A stretch of 64,000 nt of DNA from Clostridiales bacterium (GCA_012523405.1 JAAYIN010000003.1:1-64000), one strand, 5' to 3'; shown: positions 25,464 through 35,293, numbered from the stretch's first letter. A program made the numbers and translations. Notes: generated from the sequence alone by a model not told the origin.

Positions 25464-26597
25464 ATGGATCATATTGTTTTACAGGGTATCAATAAGTTTT
25501 ACGGCACAAATCATGTGCTTAAGGATATTGATCTAACCATCAACCAAGGCGAGTTTATGACATTGCTCGGACCGTCTGGCTGCGGCAAGACGACCACGCT
25601 GCGAGTCGTTGCAGGCCTTGAGAACCCACAATCAGGTATGTTGTGGATGGGAGATCGATTGGTTGTTAATGCCAAAGAAGAGTACTTTGAGGCACCTGCT
25701 AAGCGTCAGCTCAATCTTGTGTTCCAAAGCTATGCTCTTTGGCCGCATATGACTGTGTATGACAATGTTGCTTTTGAGCTCAATGTAAACAAGTTGCCAA
25801 AGCAGACCATACGCGATTTGGTTGAAAATGCACTGGACCGTATGCAAATCGGCGAATTTGCCCAACGATATCCCAATGAACTTTCTGGCGGGCAGCAGCA
25901 GCGCGTTGCAATTGCGCGTGCGATTGTTAATGCTCCTAAGATTTTATTACTTGACGAACCTCTAAGCAATCTGGACGCAAAGCTGCGCATCGACATGCGT
26001 TCGGAGCTAAAGCGCTTGCACAAGGAAATGGGCACAACTGTCCTCTACGTTACGCATGATCAAGCGGAGGCGCTTACGCTTTCAACGCGTATAGCGGTTT
26101 TCTTTGATGGACGCATCGAGCAGATCGATACACCTTTGAACATCTATCAAAACCCAGTTACCATCCGCATGGCTGATTTTATCGGCAATCCGCGAATCAA
26201 TTTATTGGATGGCAAAGCAAACCGTATGGGCAATACCTTGCGGGTGACATGTTCATTGGGTGACTTTGAGTTTGATCAAGCGTTGTTCACAGATGACATG
26301 CCAAAGGAGGACGGCGAGTTTGATTGCAAACTTGGTATTCGTCCTGAGCAGATTACACTGACCAAGAAGGACGGCTTTATGGCAAATGTGTATTCGGTCA
26401 TGCCTGCGGGGTCTGAAACGCTCATACAGCTGAAAGTAGGCAATGATAACCTGCTTGTTAAGCTGCTTGGACTGCACCACTACGAGCAGGACGCACAGGT
26501 AAAGCTGAAAGTTGATCCCCAAATGATCAATGTATTCCATGCACAAACCGAGCGGCTTGTAAAATCAGTTAATCAAGATGAAGATATGCTTGAGTAA
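25464..26597 (+). CDS. ABC transporter ATP-binding protein (FbpC/PotA/MalK family)
   Basis: This 377-residue ATPase has Walker A GPSGCGKTTTLR, signature ELSGGQQQRVAIARAI, Walker B ILLLDEPLSNLD, the H-loop YVTHDQAEAL, and a C-terminal TOBE regulatory domain (about 280-360). The frame opens at a TTG (25455) inside the permease stop. I chose ATG 25464, 9 bases after GGGAGG. Because it belongs to the group that includes MsmX/UgpC, it might also serve the two sugar importers here that lack an ATPase, although its operon gives it a dedicated permease. Confidence 0.9.
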   Translation: MDHIVLQGINKFYGTNHVLKDIDLTINQGEFMTLLGPSGCGKTTTLRVVAGLENPQSGMLWMGDRLVVNAKEEYFEAPAKRQLNLVFQSYALWPHMTVYDNVAFELNVNKLPKQTIRDLVENALDRMQIGEFAQRYPNELSGGQQQRVAIARAIVNAPKILLLDEPLSNLDAKLRIDMRSELKRLHKEMGTTVLYVTHDQAEALTLSTRIAVFFDGRIEQIDTPLNIYQNPVTIRMADFIGNPRINLLDGKANRMGNTLRVTCSLGDFEFDQALFTDDMPKEDGEFDCKLGIRPEQITLTKKDGFMANVYSVMPAGSETLIQLKVGNDNLLVKLLGLHHYEQDAQVKLKVDPQMINVFHAQTERLVKSVNQDEDMLE

Positions 26598-26604
26598 GGT
26601 TTAC

Positions 26605-26632
26605 TCCCATATAGCATGTGTATGCTGTGGGT
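26605..26632 (+). other. Intercistronic stem-loop before the binding-protein gene
   Basis: CCCA-AGCAT pairs with ATGCT-TGGG with a small internal loop around GTGT. It has no T tract and lies just before the ribosome site of the binding-protein gene. It may protect the 5' end of a processed message. Confidence 0.4.
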
Positions 26633-26658
26633 TAAAACAATAAAAAGGAGGCCCAACA

Positions 26659-27825
26659 ATGGAACTGAAAAGAACAAAACTCTTCGCACTATGCCTGGCT
26701 ATCATGATGCTTCTTGCATCGGTCGCACTGGCTGGTCCCGATGAACAGCAATGGGCACTGGACAATGGACTCAACCTAGACGAATCAATGGAAGACCTCT
26801 ACGCTGCTTCGCTTGCCAATGAAGGCGGCACAGTTGTCGTGTACACAATCTCATCCCGTACCGCTAAAATCGCAGCTGCGTTCATGGAAGAATACCCAGG
26901 CATGAATGTGGAAGTGTATGACATTTCCTCCGGCACACTAAAGGAAAAATTCCTTACAGAGTATGAAGCTGGTATCCGCACAGTGGATATCGTTCACTCC
27001 AAGGAACAGGTTGGAGAATACACATTTGAAGTATTCGGCGAGGATCTCCTACACAATTATCAGCCTGCTTCCATCTTCGGCAATGTTGATCCCTCATACT
27101 TGGCATTGACACCTCTGATGCTTGAACTGAACCTATGGTTCTACAACACAGAAGTATACGATGAGAGCCCCATCTCGTCATGGTGGGATCTCACAACGGA
27201 AGAATGGCGCGGACGCGTTGTATTCCAAGATGCAGCCAGCAATGATGCATACTGCGCTCCTTTGACCGCAATGGTACAGCATGCAGATGAAATGGCAGCG
27301 GATTATGAAGCTGTCTTTGGTACGCCAATTGTTCTTGACAATGACGAACCAACCGCAGCTCATGCATTTATCAAGCGTTTCTTAGCCAACGATCCGATCA
27401 TGGCAAAGGGCTCTGACGAGGTTATCGAAATGGTTGGCGCAGCAGGACAGGAAAACCCGCCTGTTGGCTATTCCTCCTCTGTTAAACTTCGCGGACAAAG
27501 TGATGGATTCCTCATCAACTACGGTCCTGAAAAGATGGGCGTTGCCAACGGCATCCCAGCTCTAAACTTCCTAGGCATCGCCAATGAAGCTCAGCATCCA
27601 AGCGGCGCAAAGCTATTCATTAAATACTGGATGGGCGGCGAAGATGGCAAGGGCGCAGGTTATGATCCCCTAGTATCACTCGGTTCATGGTCTGTACGTC
27701 CTGAGAGCAACAGCGCAGAAGGCAATATCTTGCTGTCTGATATTCCACTGTGGGATATCGACTTCAACTACATTTATGAGAACATCGAAGATATTCGCGA
27801 CTATTGGATCGTGCACAGACAATAA
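26659..27825 (+). CDS. ABC transporter substrate-binding protein (Fbp/Afu-like)
   Basis: This 388-residue secreted binding protein belongs to the iron/2-aminoethylphosphonate/phosphoglycerate-type cluster. The signal peptide ends LASVALA-GPDE, with no lipobox. GGTVVVYTISSRTAKIAAAF is the characteristic first strand and helix, followed by SWWDLTTEEWRGRVVF and PALNFLGIANEAQHPSGAKLF. The adjacent tyrosine pair that binds iron in FbpA is not obvious, so iron is not assured and an organic anion is possible. AAAAAGGAGG gives a strong ribosome site. A terminator follows directly. Confidence 0.85.
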   Translation: MELKRTKLFALCLAIMMLLASVALAGPDEQQWALDNGLNLDESMEDLYAASLANEGGTVVVYTISSRTAKIAAAFMEEYPGMNVEVYDISSGTLKEKFLTEYEAGIRTVDIVHSKEQVGEYTFEVFGEDLLHNYQPASIFGNVDPSYLALTPLMLELNLWFYNTEVYDESPISSWWDLTTEEWRGRVVFQDAASNDAYCAPLTAMVQHADEMAADYEAVFGTPIVLDNDEPTAAHAFIKRFLANDPIMAKGSDEVIEMVGAAGQENPPVGYSSSVKLRGQSDGFLINYGPEKMGVANGIPALNFLGIANEAQHPSGAKLFIKYWMGGEDGKGAGYDPLVSLGSWSVRPESNSAEGNILLSDIPLWDIDFNYIYENIEDIRDYWIVHRQ

Positions 27826-27835
27826 GCTTAACATC

Positions 27836-27879
27836 ATAAAAACAGCACCTTGCCCGCGATGGGTAAGGTGCTGTTTTTA
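27836..27879 (+). terminator. Terminator of the Fbp-like operon
   Basis: AACAGCACCTT (27841-27851) pairs with AAGGTGCTGTT (27865-27875) and runs into TTTTT. A preceding A run makes it plausible in both directions. Confidence 0.85.
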
Positions 27880-28026
27880 TATCCGGCGAGTATATGCGGG
27901 AATGGTACATTGGACTAAGCTATTCGCCCTGATTGCTGCACCGATTTATTCTTTTCATTAATAGATCCGCTCCACCTGAGGCGAAATACCACGTACAGCA
28001 AATGAATCTTATCTACAATCGGAAAT

Positions 28027-28542
28027 TTATTCATCAAAAGACAATGTCGTCAGCAGTGCCATGCCTAAAATTGCTTCATCCTCGGTCAGTGGTTCTCCGC
28101 CATTGTTAACCATTAACACATTAATGACAATACCATCGTGAATGGTTAAAATCGCGGCACTGGTTTGATCTCCACTGTTCACAAGCAGCATCACAACATC
28201 GTTTTCTTCATCAATATAATCGGCAAACTCTGGATTTGGATATGCTTGTGCTAATTGTGTACCAAGTTCCTCTGCTTCCTCATCTGTAATATCGTTTAGT
28301 GTGCGACCCGCGAATGTCTCATCATAGCTGAATTGTATGATATACACGAGGTCATCGCGGCCATCTACTGTTAATTGAAGCATCGCAGCATCCTTGCCGC
28401 TTACATCCACGGCGGTCATGCCATCTGGAACGGTAACGGTCATTCCCCAATCCTCTAGATAAAGAACTTGTTCTGCCAGTGCGGGTAGAGTGAGTGTAAG
28501 AACTAAAGTCACCATTAATAATATCAATATCATTTTTTTCAT
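28027..28542 (-). CDS. Small secreted protein of unknown function
   Basis: This 171-residue protein starts with a clear export signal (MKKMILILLMVTLVLTL, then LPALA-EQ) and has an acidic mature part of about 147 residues. It begins LYLEDWGMTVTVPDGMTAVD and alternates beta-type segments, so a small extracellular beta-rich domain is likely. I cannot assign a family. I chose ATG 28542, with GGAGG 6 bases upstream, over the ATG at 28560, which includes that ribosome site. It has its own extended -10 promoter and lies between two terminators. Confidence 0.7.
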   Translation of the reverse strand: MKKMILILLMVTLVLTLTLPALAEQVLYLEDWGMTVTVPDGMTAVDVSGKDAAMLQLTVDGRDDLVYIIQFSYDETFAGRTLNDITDEEAEELGTQLAQAYPNPEFADYIDEENDVVMLLVNSGDQTSAAILTIHDGIVINVLMVNNGGEPLTEDEAILGMALLTTLSFDE

Positions 28543-28603
28543 TTGTGTTCCTCCAGTCATTTGATTTAGTTTTATGGTAAGTTTGCCTTGTCACTTTCGA
28601 TTC

Positions 28604-28612
28604 ATTATACCA
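28604..28612 (-). promoter_or_regulatory. Extended -10 promoter of the small secreted protein
   Basis: The minus strand reads TGGTATAAT, an extended -10, about 60 bases before the start. No strong -35 is visible. Confidence 0.45.
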
Positions 28613-28638
28613 TGTAAGAATGTCGTTTATATGCAAAA

Positions 28639-28670
28639 CCACCATGCTTACATTATCATAAGCATGGTGG
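28639..28670 (-). terminator. Terminator after the OmpR-type regulator
   Basis: A perfect 12-bp stem (28639-28650 with 28659-28670) is followed by GTTTTG on the minus strand and by CTTTTTC on the plus strand, so it can work both ways. Confidence 0.8.
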
Positions 28671-28706
28671 CTTTTTCTGTGGTTTAAAGTCATAAAGCGC
28701 CGATGA

Positions 28707-29390
28707 TTATTTTTTAGTGAATATATATCCACGTCCTCTTTGGAAATTAATGATATATCCAGTGTGTTCCAGTTTGTGACGCAGTTTGGAAATGGCCGCT
28801 TGTACAGCATTTTTATCGCCATGTAAATTCGCTTTCCAGACTTTTTCGTATATGATTTCTGCACTTAAGATCTGATCTTCGTTTTGAACTAAGAGCATCA
28901 ACAAAGAAAACTCTCTAGGCGTTAGCGACAAATCCACATCGTCGAGTGACGCACGCGACGCCACAATATCAAGCACCAATGAGCCTTTTTGGATGATCTT
29001 GACATTCTCCTGTGAAACCATATCTCTTCTGCGCATAGCGGCTGCGATACGAGCGAGTAGTTCCTCTGGATGAAATGGTTTTGTGATGTAATCATCTCCG
29101 CCATTAGATAGCCCCTGTATCAAGTCATGAGGTTCGCTCTTAGCAGTCAGAAATAGGATATGTGCTTTTGTTGTATCGCGAATTTCCTTGCAAAAAGCAA
29201 AGCCGTCCCCATCGGGCAACATTACATCAAGTAAAATAATATCAGGTTGTGCTTGTGATAATTTTTCTCTGGCCTCTTGCAATGTCAAAGCTGTGAGAAC
29301 TTCATAGCCTCGAAGTCTCAATACTCGACTGTTTGCGATGTTGAGTTCGTGGTTGTCTTCCACTAGAAGGATAATGCCTTGATTGGTCAT
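28707..29390 (-). CDS. OmpR/PhoB-family response regulator
   Basis: This 227-residue regulator has a receiver domain (1-118; LLDVMLPDGDGF with the phosphorylated aspartate, ITKPFHPEELLAR with the conserved lysine) and a winged-helix DNA-binding domain (about 130-227; LTPREFSLLMLLVQNEDQIL and ISKLRHKLE). The start ATG overlaps the end of the kinase gene by four bases, so the two are made together. The targets are unknown, since no transporter or enzyme shares the operon. Confidence 0.93.
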   Translation of the reverse strand: MTNQGIILLVEDNHELNIANSRVLRLRGYEVLTALTLQEAREKLSQAQPDIILLDVMLPDGDGFAFCKEIRDTTKAHILFLTAKSEPHDLIQGLSNGGDDYITKPFHPEELLARIAAAMRRRDMVSQENVKIIQKGSLVLDIVASRASLDDVDLSLTPREFSLLMLLVQNEDQILSAEIIYEKVWKANLHGDKNAVQAAISKLRHKLEHTGYIINFQRGRGYIFTKK

Positions 29391-31372
29391 TCGGTACCTC
29401 CTTGCAAGTTGATGGGAAGGGTGAATAACACCTGCGTCCCATGGTTAAGTGTGCTTTGGATTTCAATCGTTCCCCTATGCGCCTCCACCACTTCCTTGCA
29501 GATGGCAAGGCCAAGTCCAGATCCGTTCTTCTTGTTGTGGACCCGCCATTCAAATACATGCGGCAGAAGATCTTCAGATATGCCGCTTCCGGTATCTGCG
29601 ACCGTGGCAACGATTGTATCCCCTTGCTTCTTGGCTGTAAGTGTGATGCTTCCTGAGCTGGTGTGATTCTTGGAATTTTGAAGCAGGTTAAAGAGCACCT
29701 GCGTTAGCTCTTCCAGGTTGCCAAGTACAGACGGCAAGTCCTCATCAATATCTATGATCAGTTTTACACCACTTCGTTCCAGCATAGGTCGGTATAGCCG
29801 CGCGGTTTGTACCATGAGCTCCCCTATATTTACATTGGTTTGATTTGCAACTGCATCTGTATGCATCGCAAGTCTTTTCATACCATCAATCAGTCCCGCT
29901 ACACGCTTGGCTTCATAAGCGATTTTATCCAAATCCGCAGCCGTCTGTGCATCGACTCCTTGGTCTCTCAGTTCCATGGAGACCAGTCCAGAATAGCTTG
30001 CCAGTACTGCCAAAGGCGTTCTTGCTTCATGAGAAATCTTTGACATTAGTTCGGTTTTGAAGTTGTTCATTCGTTCAAGCGAAGCATTTTCTGTAGCGAG
30101 CTGCTGTTCTTTAGCTTGCGCTTCTCTCATTGCGTGTGCGGTTTCTAAATACTCAATGGATAATACCATCGCATAGCAAAATACGAAAAAAACCATTCCA
30201 ATGGGAGACATAAAGAAATGTCCGTCTACCATTGGAAATATGGTTATCCCGCGATAATAGAGAATATCACTTGTGCTTAGCAAGCCGAGCACGACTGCCC
30301 CTAGAAATGAAAATACTTCTTTTTCTTTTCCGTTTCTAAGGGCTAGCGTTAGCTTGGTGAGTCCATATACAATGAACAATATGGATGCAATTTCGAAATA
30401 AATCAATAGAGCGGTAAAGATAAGCGAATCCGTTAATAATGTAATCAGGAAATATACAGCGGCTAGCGCATAGTAGCTGCGAAGGATTATTTGATTGAAC
30501 ATTCTAGGATGGATTGAATTCATGAATGCGAATAACATTACAAAGGTTGAATAATGTATGAAGTACTCAATTCTAATGGAAACCTGCCAGTCAAATTCTT
30601 GAGCAACGAGCATCAATACATGCTTGTCGAGCACTGCTAAAAGTAAGCAGCATAACGAAAAAAGCAATACGCTGGTTCGGCGTCGATTCAAACAGAACAA
30701 TCCTAAGTGGTATAAAAATGAAGTCAATAAACAGCCGATGACTAAGAAAGTTCGAGCGTGAATGACACTGTCGCGATGTGTCATGTTTTTGACCGTTCCA
30801 ATAATAAAGCTGGGAGGCCATGTCCCATCCTTTGCATGAACAAAATTCGCGGCTTGTACAATGAGTTCTACGTTCCCACTTTCCGTGGTGAAATAGTAGG
30901 TACGCTCAAGTGATCTATTCACAGTGGTTTCGCGTGTTTTGCCAGGCGAACCGACGTTATCGATTTCTATTCCGTCTATATAGATTCGCATCGCATAATC
31001 TGACGTTAACATGGAAATGCCATAGGTTACGCCAGGCGGAAGATTTAGTCGCAGCTTGTGAGTTGCATAAGGAATATATTTATATGCAGAAGGCTCGATG
31101 AACTGTGCTTCCGTGGTTACTGTACCATTGGTGAAATCATCCGGCGTATACAGTTCTTCCGGCCAAGTTTCCCAATAATCATCCAGACTGTAAACCTTAT
31201 CAGAAAAGTCCATTTGAGTGAGGGCGCAAAACCCGTTCATTTGTGCAACCTTAACAGTCTGCGGCTTTGGTATGTACGAAATAGCAAGCCATAAAACCAA
31301 TACCAAAACAAAGTAGAGGGAGGTATACAAATAGTTTCTTTTAGCATGCATTTTGTCTGCCTCCCGTTTCAT
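29387..31372 (-). CDS. Histidine kinase with 7TMR-DISM sensor
   Basis: This kinase of about 661 residues has an N-terminal anchor helix, a ~170-residue extracytoplasmic jelly-roll-like region (LRLNLPPGVTYGISM, then MRIYIDGIEIDNVG), seven predicted membrane helices (about 200-410) and a cytosolic kinase core. The phosphoacceptor is in KISHEARTPLAVLASY, and the ATP site has NLLQNSKNHT, DTGSGIS and GSGLGLAICKEV. This is the 7TMR-DISM architecture, thought to sense extracellular carbohydrates. I chose ATG 31372 (GAGGAG 7 bases upstream). ATG 31351, with GGGAGG before it, is an equally good alternative. Confidence 0.88.
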   Translation of the reverse strand: MKREADKMHAKRNYLYTSLYFVLVLVLWLAISYIPKPQTVKVAQMNGFCALTQMDFSDKVYSLDDYWETWPEELYTPDDFTNGTVTTEAQFIEPSAYKYIPYATHKLRLNLPPGVTYGISMLTSDYAMRIYIDGIEIDNVGSPGKTRETTVNRSLERTYYFTTESGNVELIVQAANFVHAKDGTWPPSFIIGTVKNMTHRDSVIHARTFLVIGCLLTSFLYHLGLFCLNRRRTSVLLFSLCCLLLAVLDKHVLMLVAQEFDWQVSIRIEYFIHYSTFVMLFAFMNSIHPRMFNQIILRSYYALAAVYFLITLLTDSLIFTALLIYFEIASILFIVYGLTKLTLALRNGKEKEVFSFLGAVVLGLLSTSDILYYRGITIFPMVDGHFFMSPIGMVFFVFCYAMVLSIEYLETAHAMREAQAKEQQLATENASLERMNNFKTELMSKISHEARTPLAVLASYSGLVSMELRDQGVDAQTAADLDKIAYEAKRVAGLIDGMKRLAMHTDAVANQTNVNIGELMVQTARLYRPMLERSGVKLIIDIDEDLPSVLGNLEELTQVLFNLLQNSKNHTSSGSITLTAKKQGDTIVATVADTGSGISEDLLPHVFEWRVHNKKNGSGLGLAICKEVVEAHRGTIEIQSTLNHGTQVLFTLPINLQGGTE

Positions 31373-31423
31373 CTGTACACTCCTCATATAATTCTATAAA
31401 GAAGTGAGAGTACGTTATATATC

Positions 31424-31452
31424 ATTATACTTCATGCTTTATCGGAGTGCAA
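31424..31452 (-). promoter_or_regulatory. Promoter of the 7TMR-DISM kinase operon
   Basis: Minus-strand TTGCAC (31447-31452), a 17-base spacer and a perfect TATAAT (31424-31429). Confidence 0.7.
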
Positions 31453-31468
31453 TATTGAATGTAACGCA

Positions 31469-31520
31469 AATCAGAGCTATCAAGCAGCAAGAAAATTCTT
31501 GCTGCTTGATAGCTCTGATT
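31469..31520. repeat. Perfect 25-bp inverted repeat, probable terminator
   Basis: Bases 31469-31493 are the exact reverse complement of 31496-31520, with only two bases between. It lies just past the symporter stop and upstream of the kinase promoter. There is no clear T run on the minus strand, so although it probably ends the alpha-galactoside operon its efficiency without a U tract is uncertain. Confidence 0.7.
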
Positions 31521-31561
31521 AATGCATATAATATAGGTGTCAAAAAGTATGGACCTAGCGT

Positions 31562-32935
31562 TTATGCCTTGATGTCTCCGCGCTCTTTTAGGCTGGTGAG
31601 TATTTCCGTATAGCGCTGTTCATCGATTTTAAATTTTCGCATATAGACAATATAGCTTAGAACAATGACTAGCAGCGGCAAGATCATCATGGATAGCTTC
31701 ATGGTGGTAACACCTTGCAATGTCACATCGGCTGCGGTTTGTGCTTCGTTAACGCCTGAAATAATGAGCGTCAAACCAAGTACGCCGTTGGCAATCGCTC
31801 CGCCGATCTTGTTGATGAAAGGCTGCACTGAGAATGTGATGCTTTCATTTCGTTTGCCTAGTTTCAGTTGACCATATTCAATTGTATCCGCAAGGAACAT
31901 GAGCGTTAGCATTTGTATGAATGCTTGACCAACGAAAATCAGCACACCTGCCATGCCGATGAAAATCATATTCATGGGCGAGAAATAGAACAACAAATAA
32001 CCCATGACAACCATGATGGTTGAGATGGTATATAGCTTGCGTCTGGTAAAATGTTTTCTAAACCAGCCAAATACACTGAGCGCAGCAAGCTGTGAAACAC
32101 CCAAGACGGCTGCAAAGATGGAGTACATACCCTCGTCGCCATAAACGTATTTGAAATAATGAACGCCAAAGCTTGTGGTGATACAATATCCAATCATAAA
32201 CAATGACATGGATATCGCTACCCACATGAGTTGGTCATTAGCAAACAATACATGAAACATTTCTTTGAGGCTTGTCTTTTCCTCTTCCTTGAAATAGCCC
32301 TTGTTCTCCTTCACGCCTATGAGGGTGATCGATTGAAACCCAAGCATCAACAAGCAAATGATAATAGCAAATACAAACCATGCTTGTCTCAGATCTCCTA
32401 TTGCTTCGCCCATGGCATTGGTGACGGGTATGATACCGACCACAACCACAAAAAGACCGATATTCGCACAGATACGAGCAAATGAACCGATGCTCTCGCG
32501 TTGCTTTTGGTCTGTTGATAGCGAGGGCATCATGGACCAATACGCAATGTCATTCAGTCCATAGAACATATCCCACAGCAGATAGCAGACTGCGAACACG
32601 GCTGCATAGGCAGCCCCTTCAAGCCCAAAGTCCGTAAACATGAGCACCATGCAAATCCCGCCGACAACGGCGCCGATGAGCATGCCTGGCTTGAACTTGC
32701 CGTACTTGCTCCTTGTGTTGTCAACCAGCACACCCATGATTGGGTCATTAAACGCATCAAATACACGCAATACCAAAAGAACGACTGTCATCATGGCAAG
32801 TGTCGCATTTGATACACCAATAACCTCGGTAATATACACCATGATGTACATGCTGACCATAGTATAAAACATGTCTCTGCCAATGGTACCCAGACCAAAA
32901 CATAGCCTATTTCTCCGACTGTTATCCTTTTGCAT
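31562..32935 (-). CDS. Glycoside-pentoside-hexuronide (GPH) cation symporter
   Basis: This 457-residue protein with 12 predicted membrane helices belongs to the MelB/GPH branch of the major facilitator superfamily. Helix 2 and its loop carry DAFNDPIMGVLVDNTRSKYGKF, typical of the family, with YGLNDIAYWSMMPSLS later. It is the last gene of a GH13-GH36-symporter operon, so the likely cargo is an alpha-galactoside or isomalto-oligosaccharide such as melibiose. GGGGG precedes ATG 32935. Confidence 0.88.
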   Translation of the reverse strand: MQKDNSRRNRLCFGLGTIGRDMFYTMVSMYIMVYITEVIGVSNATLAMMTVVLLVLRVFDAFNDPIMGVLVDNTRSKYGKFKPGMLIGAVVGGICMVLMFTDFGLEGAAYAAVFAVCYLLWDMFYGLNDIAYWSMMPSLSTDQKQRESIGSFARICANIGLFVVVVGIIPVTNAMGEAIGDLRQAWFVFAIIICLLMLGFQSITLIGVKENKGYFKEEEKTSLKEMFHVLFANDQLMWVAISMSLFMIGYCITTSFGVHYFKYVYGDEGMYSIFAAVLGVSQLAALSVFGWFRKHFTRRKLYTISTIMVVMGYLLFYFSPMNMIFIGMAGVLIFVGQAFIQMLTLMFLADTIEYGQLKLGKRNESITFSVQPFINKIGGAIANGVLGLTLIISGVNEAQTAADVTLQGVTTMKLSMMILPLLVIVLSYIVYMRKFKIDEQRYTEILTSLKERGDIKA

Positions 32936-32956
32936 GGACTCAACCCCCTATTTTTT

Positions 32957-35293
32957 TCATTCGTTCTGTGTGATATACAGGCTAGAACCACCATCGCCTA
33001 ATAGTCGTATCTTGTCATTATAATAGCTGCCAACGAACTGATTGTTGAGCAAAACACCGTCCATAAGGGTTTGACCATAGGCAGTATATGCCTCCACGCA
33101 GTCTGTGAGGCAGAAGAATTGATTGGCGATGCGAAGAATGATACCATCGGGATTTAGCGTGATGGGCAGAATATGCTTAACCAAGCCTCCAAAGCTCTTG
33201 ATGTATAGACTTTGCGGTTTGGTTTTGACAGTATATTTTTGTTTTGCCTTAAGTCCCATTAGCGTTAGCCTGTCAAAGCCTTCGCTAGCTGTGGTCTGGG
33301 TTTGAAAAAAGCCCGTTACCGCGGTATCATGACGCGGGTCCACGCAATGCCATACCACCTTGTTGCTCTTGTATTCCTCGCCTCTGTAAAACCTACCGTA
33401 TTGCATTATGCTGCGATACTTCCTGTAGAATGAAATTTGAGACTTGACTTCTTTCCTCTGGACATGGGACAAATACTTCAAGTCCAGCTCATACCCAAGG
33501 CAGCCAAACGCAGCCACATTAAATCTAGTGGAAAGCGGCGTGTTTCTGAGCGTTTGCTGATGCGGCGCTTGTGATACATGCGCACCCATCGTAGAGAGCG
33601 GATACAAATAGGACATGCCTCCTTGTATTTTCAGCCGCTCGATTGAGTCGGTATCGTCAGATGTCCATACCTGAGGAGAGTAGCATAGCATTCCTGCATC
33701 AAAGCGATTGCCGCCGCTGGAACAGCTCTCAAACAATATATGCGGGCGTGGTCTAAATATCCGTTCCAACACATCATACAAGCCAAGAATATAACGGTGG
33801 AAAAATTCGCCCTGATTCTCGATTACAATCGAACATGCGTCGCTGATGTGACGGTTATAATCCCATTTTACGTAGTCGATATCGCAGGTGTCGAGTATAT
33901 GCGTAACGTTTTGTACAATATAATCTCGTACTTTTTCATTGCACAAATCCAAAACCATTTGATTTCGTCCAAGGGCAGGATTTTTATTGGGTGTCCTTAG
34001 GGCATATTCAGGATGCGATCGGTATAGCTCACTATCCTCATTGAGCATTTCGGGTTCAAACCAGATACCGAACTTCATTTCCATCTTGTGAATGCGTTTG
34101 GAAAACTCATCAAGCCCCCGAGGCAGCTTTTTTCGGTTAATTGTGTAATCTCCAAGCCCTGCTTTGTCGCTGTCGCGGTTTCCAAACCAACCATCGTCCA
34201 GCACGAATAATTCGATGCCAACCTTCTTTGCGCGGCGAGCTAGCTTTAGGAGTTTTCCTCGGGTGAACTTAAAAAAATGAGCTTCCCAGTTATTCAAAAG
34301 AACAGGTCGTTCTTTCCCTTTCCATTCACTGCGCACGATGTGCTCATTGATAAAGTCGTGAAAGTGGTGAGACAAGCCGTTATAGCCATCTGCCGAATAG
34401 CTCATAAACGCCTCTGGTGTTTCAAAAGAATCGTCTTGATTCAAAACCCATTCAAAGCAATACGGGTTAATACCCAGTTGAATACGCACCAAGTCATGAT
34501 TGGATAGCTCAACCGAACCATAGTGATTGCCGCTATATACAAGGTTGAACCCATAGACACTACCTACGGACTCCGTCGCATCGCTTGAGGCCAAGAGAAA
34601 TCCAGGGTTATGCCGATTGCTGCTATCCCCTGTCGTTGATGAGTTGACATAAATGCCATAGCCCAGACGCTCTTCTTGCTTATGTCCCTCTTTGATCCAG
34701 CCGCCATTAAATGTTACGAGGCGAAAGCCTTGATTGGGGATATCAAGTGACATGCTCATGATGCTTCTGATGGCGAGCTCCTTTGGGTTGCGGTTTTTCA
34801 GCACGGTTCTGCGGCTGATTACATCGACCTTGGGATAAACGGTATAATATAGCAGAAGATGTACATTGTTGCTTTGGTCAATAAGCGCGATTTCGAGTGT
34901 TTCGCAGCTATCCTCACTGCCATAGGATGCAGGTAGTTTGTCCATCGTTACATTGCCTTTGGTGGTTTGATGGCTTTGATAAACAAAATCAGCCGTAAAT
35001 GTACCATCAGGCATTTTGATTTGAGCGGGGGCGTTTCGATAGTCGCCTTTTCCAATTCCAGACCATTCAAGACATATATTATCAAGGCAGTAGGTCTCGT
35101 CGCTTTGATCATACATCACACTGCTGCCAAGCTGGGCTGTTCGCTTGAGCAATAGCGGCTCGATCGTTTGATCATCAGGCAACCGTCTGCCATAATAGAT
35201 ATGTTCCAGATGTCCAACTTTCGTTACTCTAAACCAGTAGCTACTGGTTATGGTATTCAGTTTGAATACATCATCAGCAAACGAAATCATCAT
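32957..35293 (-). CDS. Alpha-galactosidase, glycoside hydrolase family 36
   Basis: This 778-residue cytosolic enzyme releases terminal alpha-1,6-galactose from melibiose, raffinose and similar sugars. The N-terminal beta-sandwich (to about 330) is followed by the catalytic TIM barrel. The nucleophile is the aspartate in VKWDYNRHISDA and the acid/base is in WTSDDTDSIERLKIQ. The substrate motif LFVLDDGWFG and the FESCSSGGNRFD segment fit GH36. There is no signal peptide. The first of two adjacent ATGs overlaps the GH13 stop by four bases, after AAGGAGG. Confidence 0.93.
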   Translation of the reverse strand: MMISFADDVFKLNTITSSYWFRVTKVGHLEHIYYGRRLPDDQTIEPLLLKRTAQLGSSVMYDQSDETYCLDNICLEWSGIGKGDYRNAPAQIKMPDGTFTADFVYQSHQTTKGNVTMDKLPASYGSEDSCETLEIALIDQSNNVHLLLYYTVYPKVDVISRRTVLKNRNPKELAIRSIMSMSLDIPNQGFRLVTFNGGWIKEGHKQEERLGYGIYVNSSTTGDSSNRHNPGFLLASSDATESVGSVYGFNLVYSGNHYGSVELSNHDLVRIQLGINPYCFEWVLNQDDSFETPEAFMSYSADGYNGLSHHFHDFINEHIVRSEWKGKERPVLLNNWEAHFFKFTRGKLLKLARRAKKVGIELFVLDDGWFGNRDSDKAGLGDYTINRKKLPRGLDEFSKRIHKMEMKFGIWFEPEMLNEDSELYRSHPEYALRTPNKNPALGRNQMVLDLCNEKVRDYIVQNVTHILDTCDIDYVKWDYNRHISDACSIVIENQGEFFHRYILGLYDVLERIFRPRPHILFESCSSGGNRFDAGMLCYSPQVWTSDDTDSIERLKIQGGMSYLYPLSTMGAHVSQAPHQQTLRNTPLSTRFNVAAFGCLGYELDLKYLSHVQRKEVKSQISFYRKYRSIMQYGRFYRGEEYKSNKVVWHCVDPRHDTAVTGFFQTQTTASEGFDRLTLMGLKAKQKYTVKTKPQSLYIKSFGGLVKHILPITLNPDGIILRIANQFFCLTDCVEAYTAYGQTLMDGVLLNNQFVGSYYNDKIRLLGDGGSSLYITQNE

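Noticed and set aside
28352-28864. 170-residue minus-strand frame
   Set aside because: It overlaps the secreted protein gene, the terminator and the OmpR regulator in another frame; its composition is that of a shadow frame.
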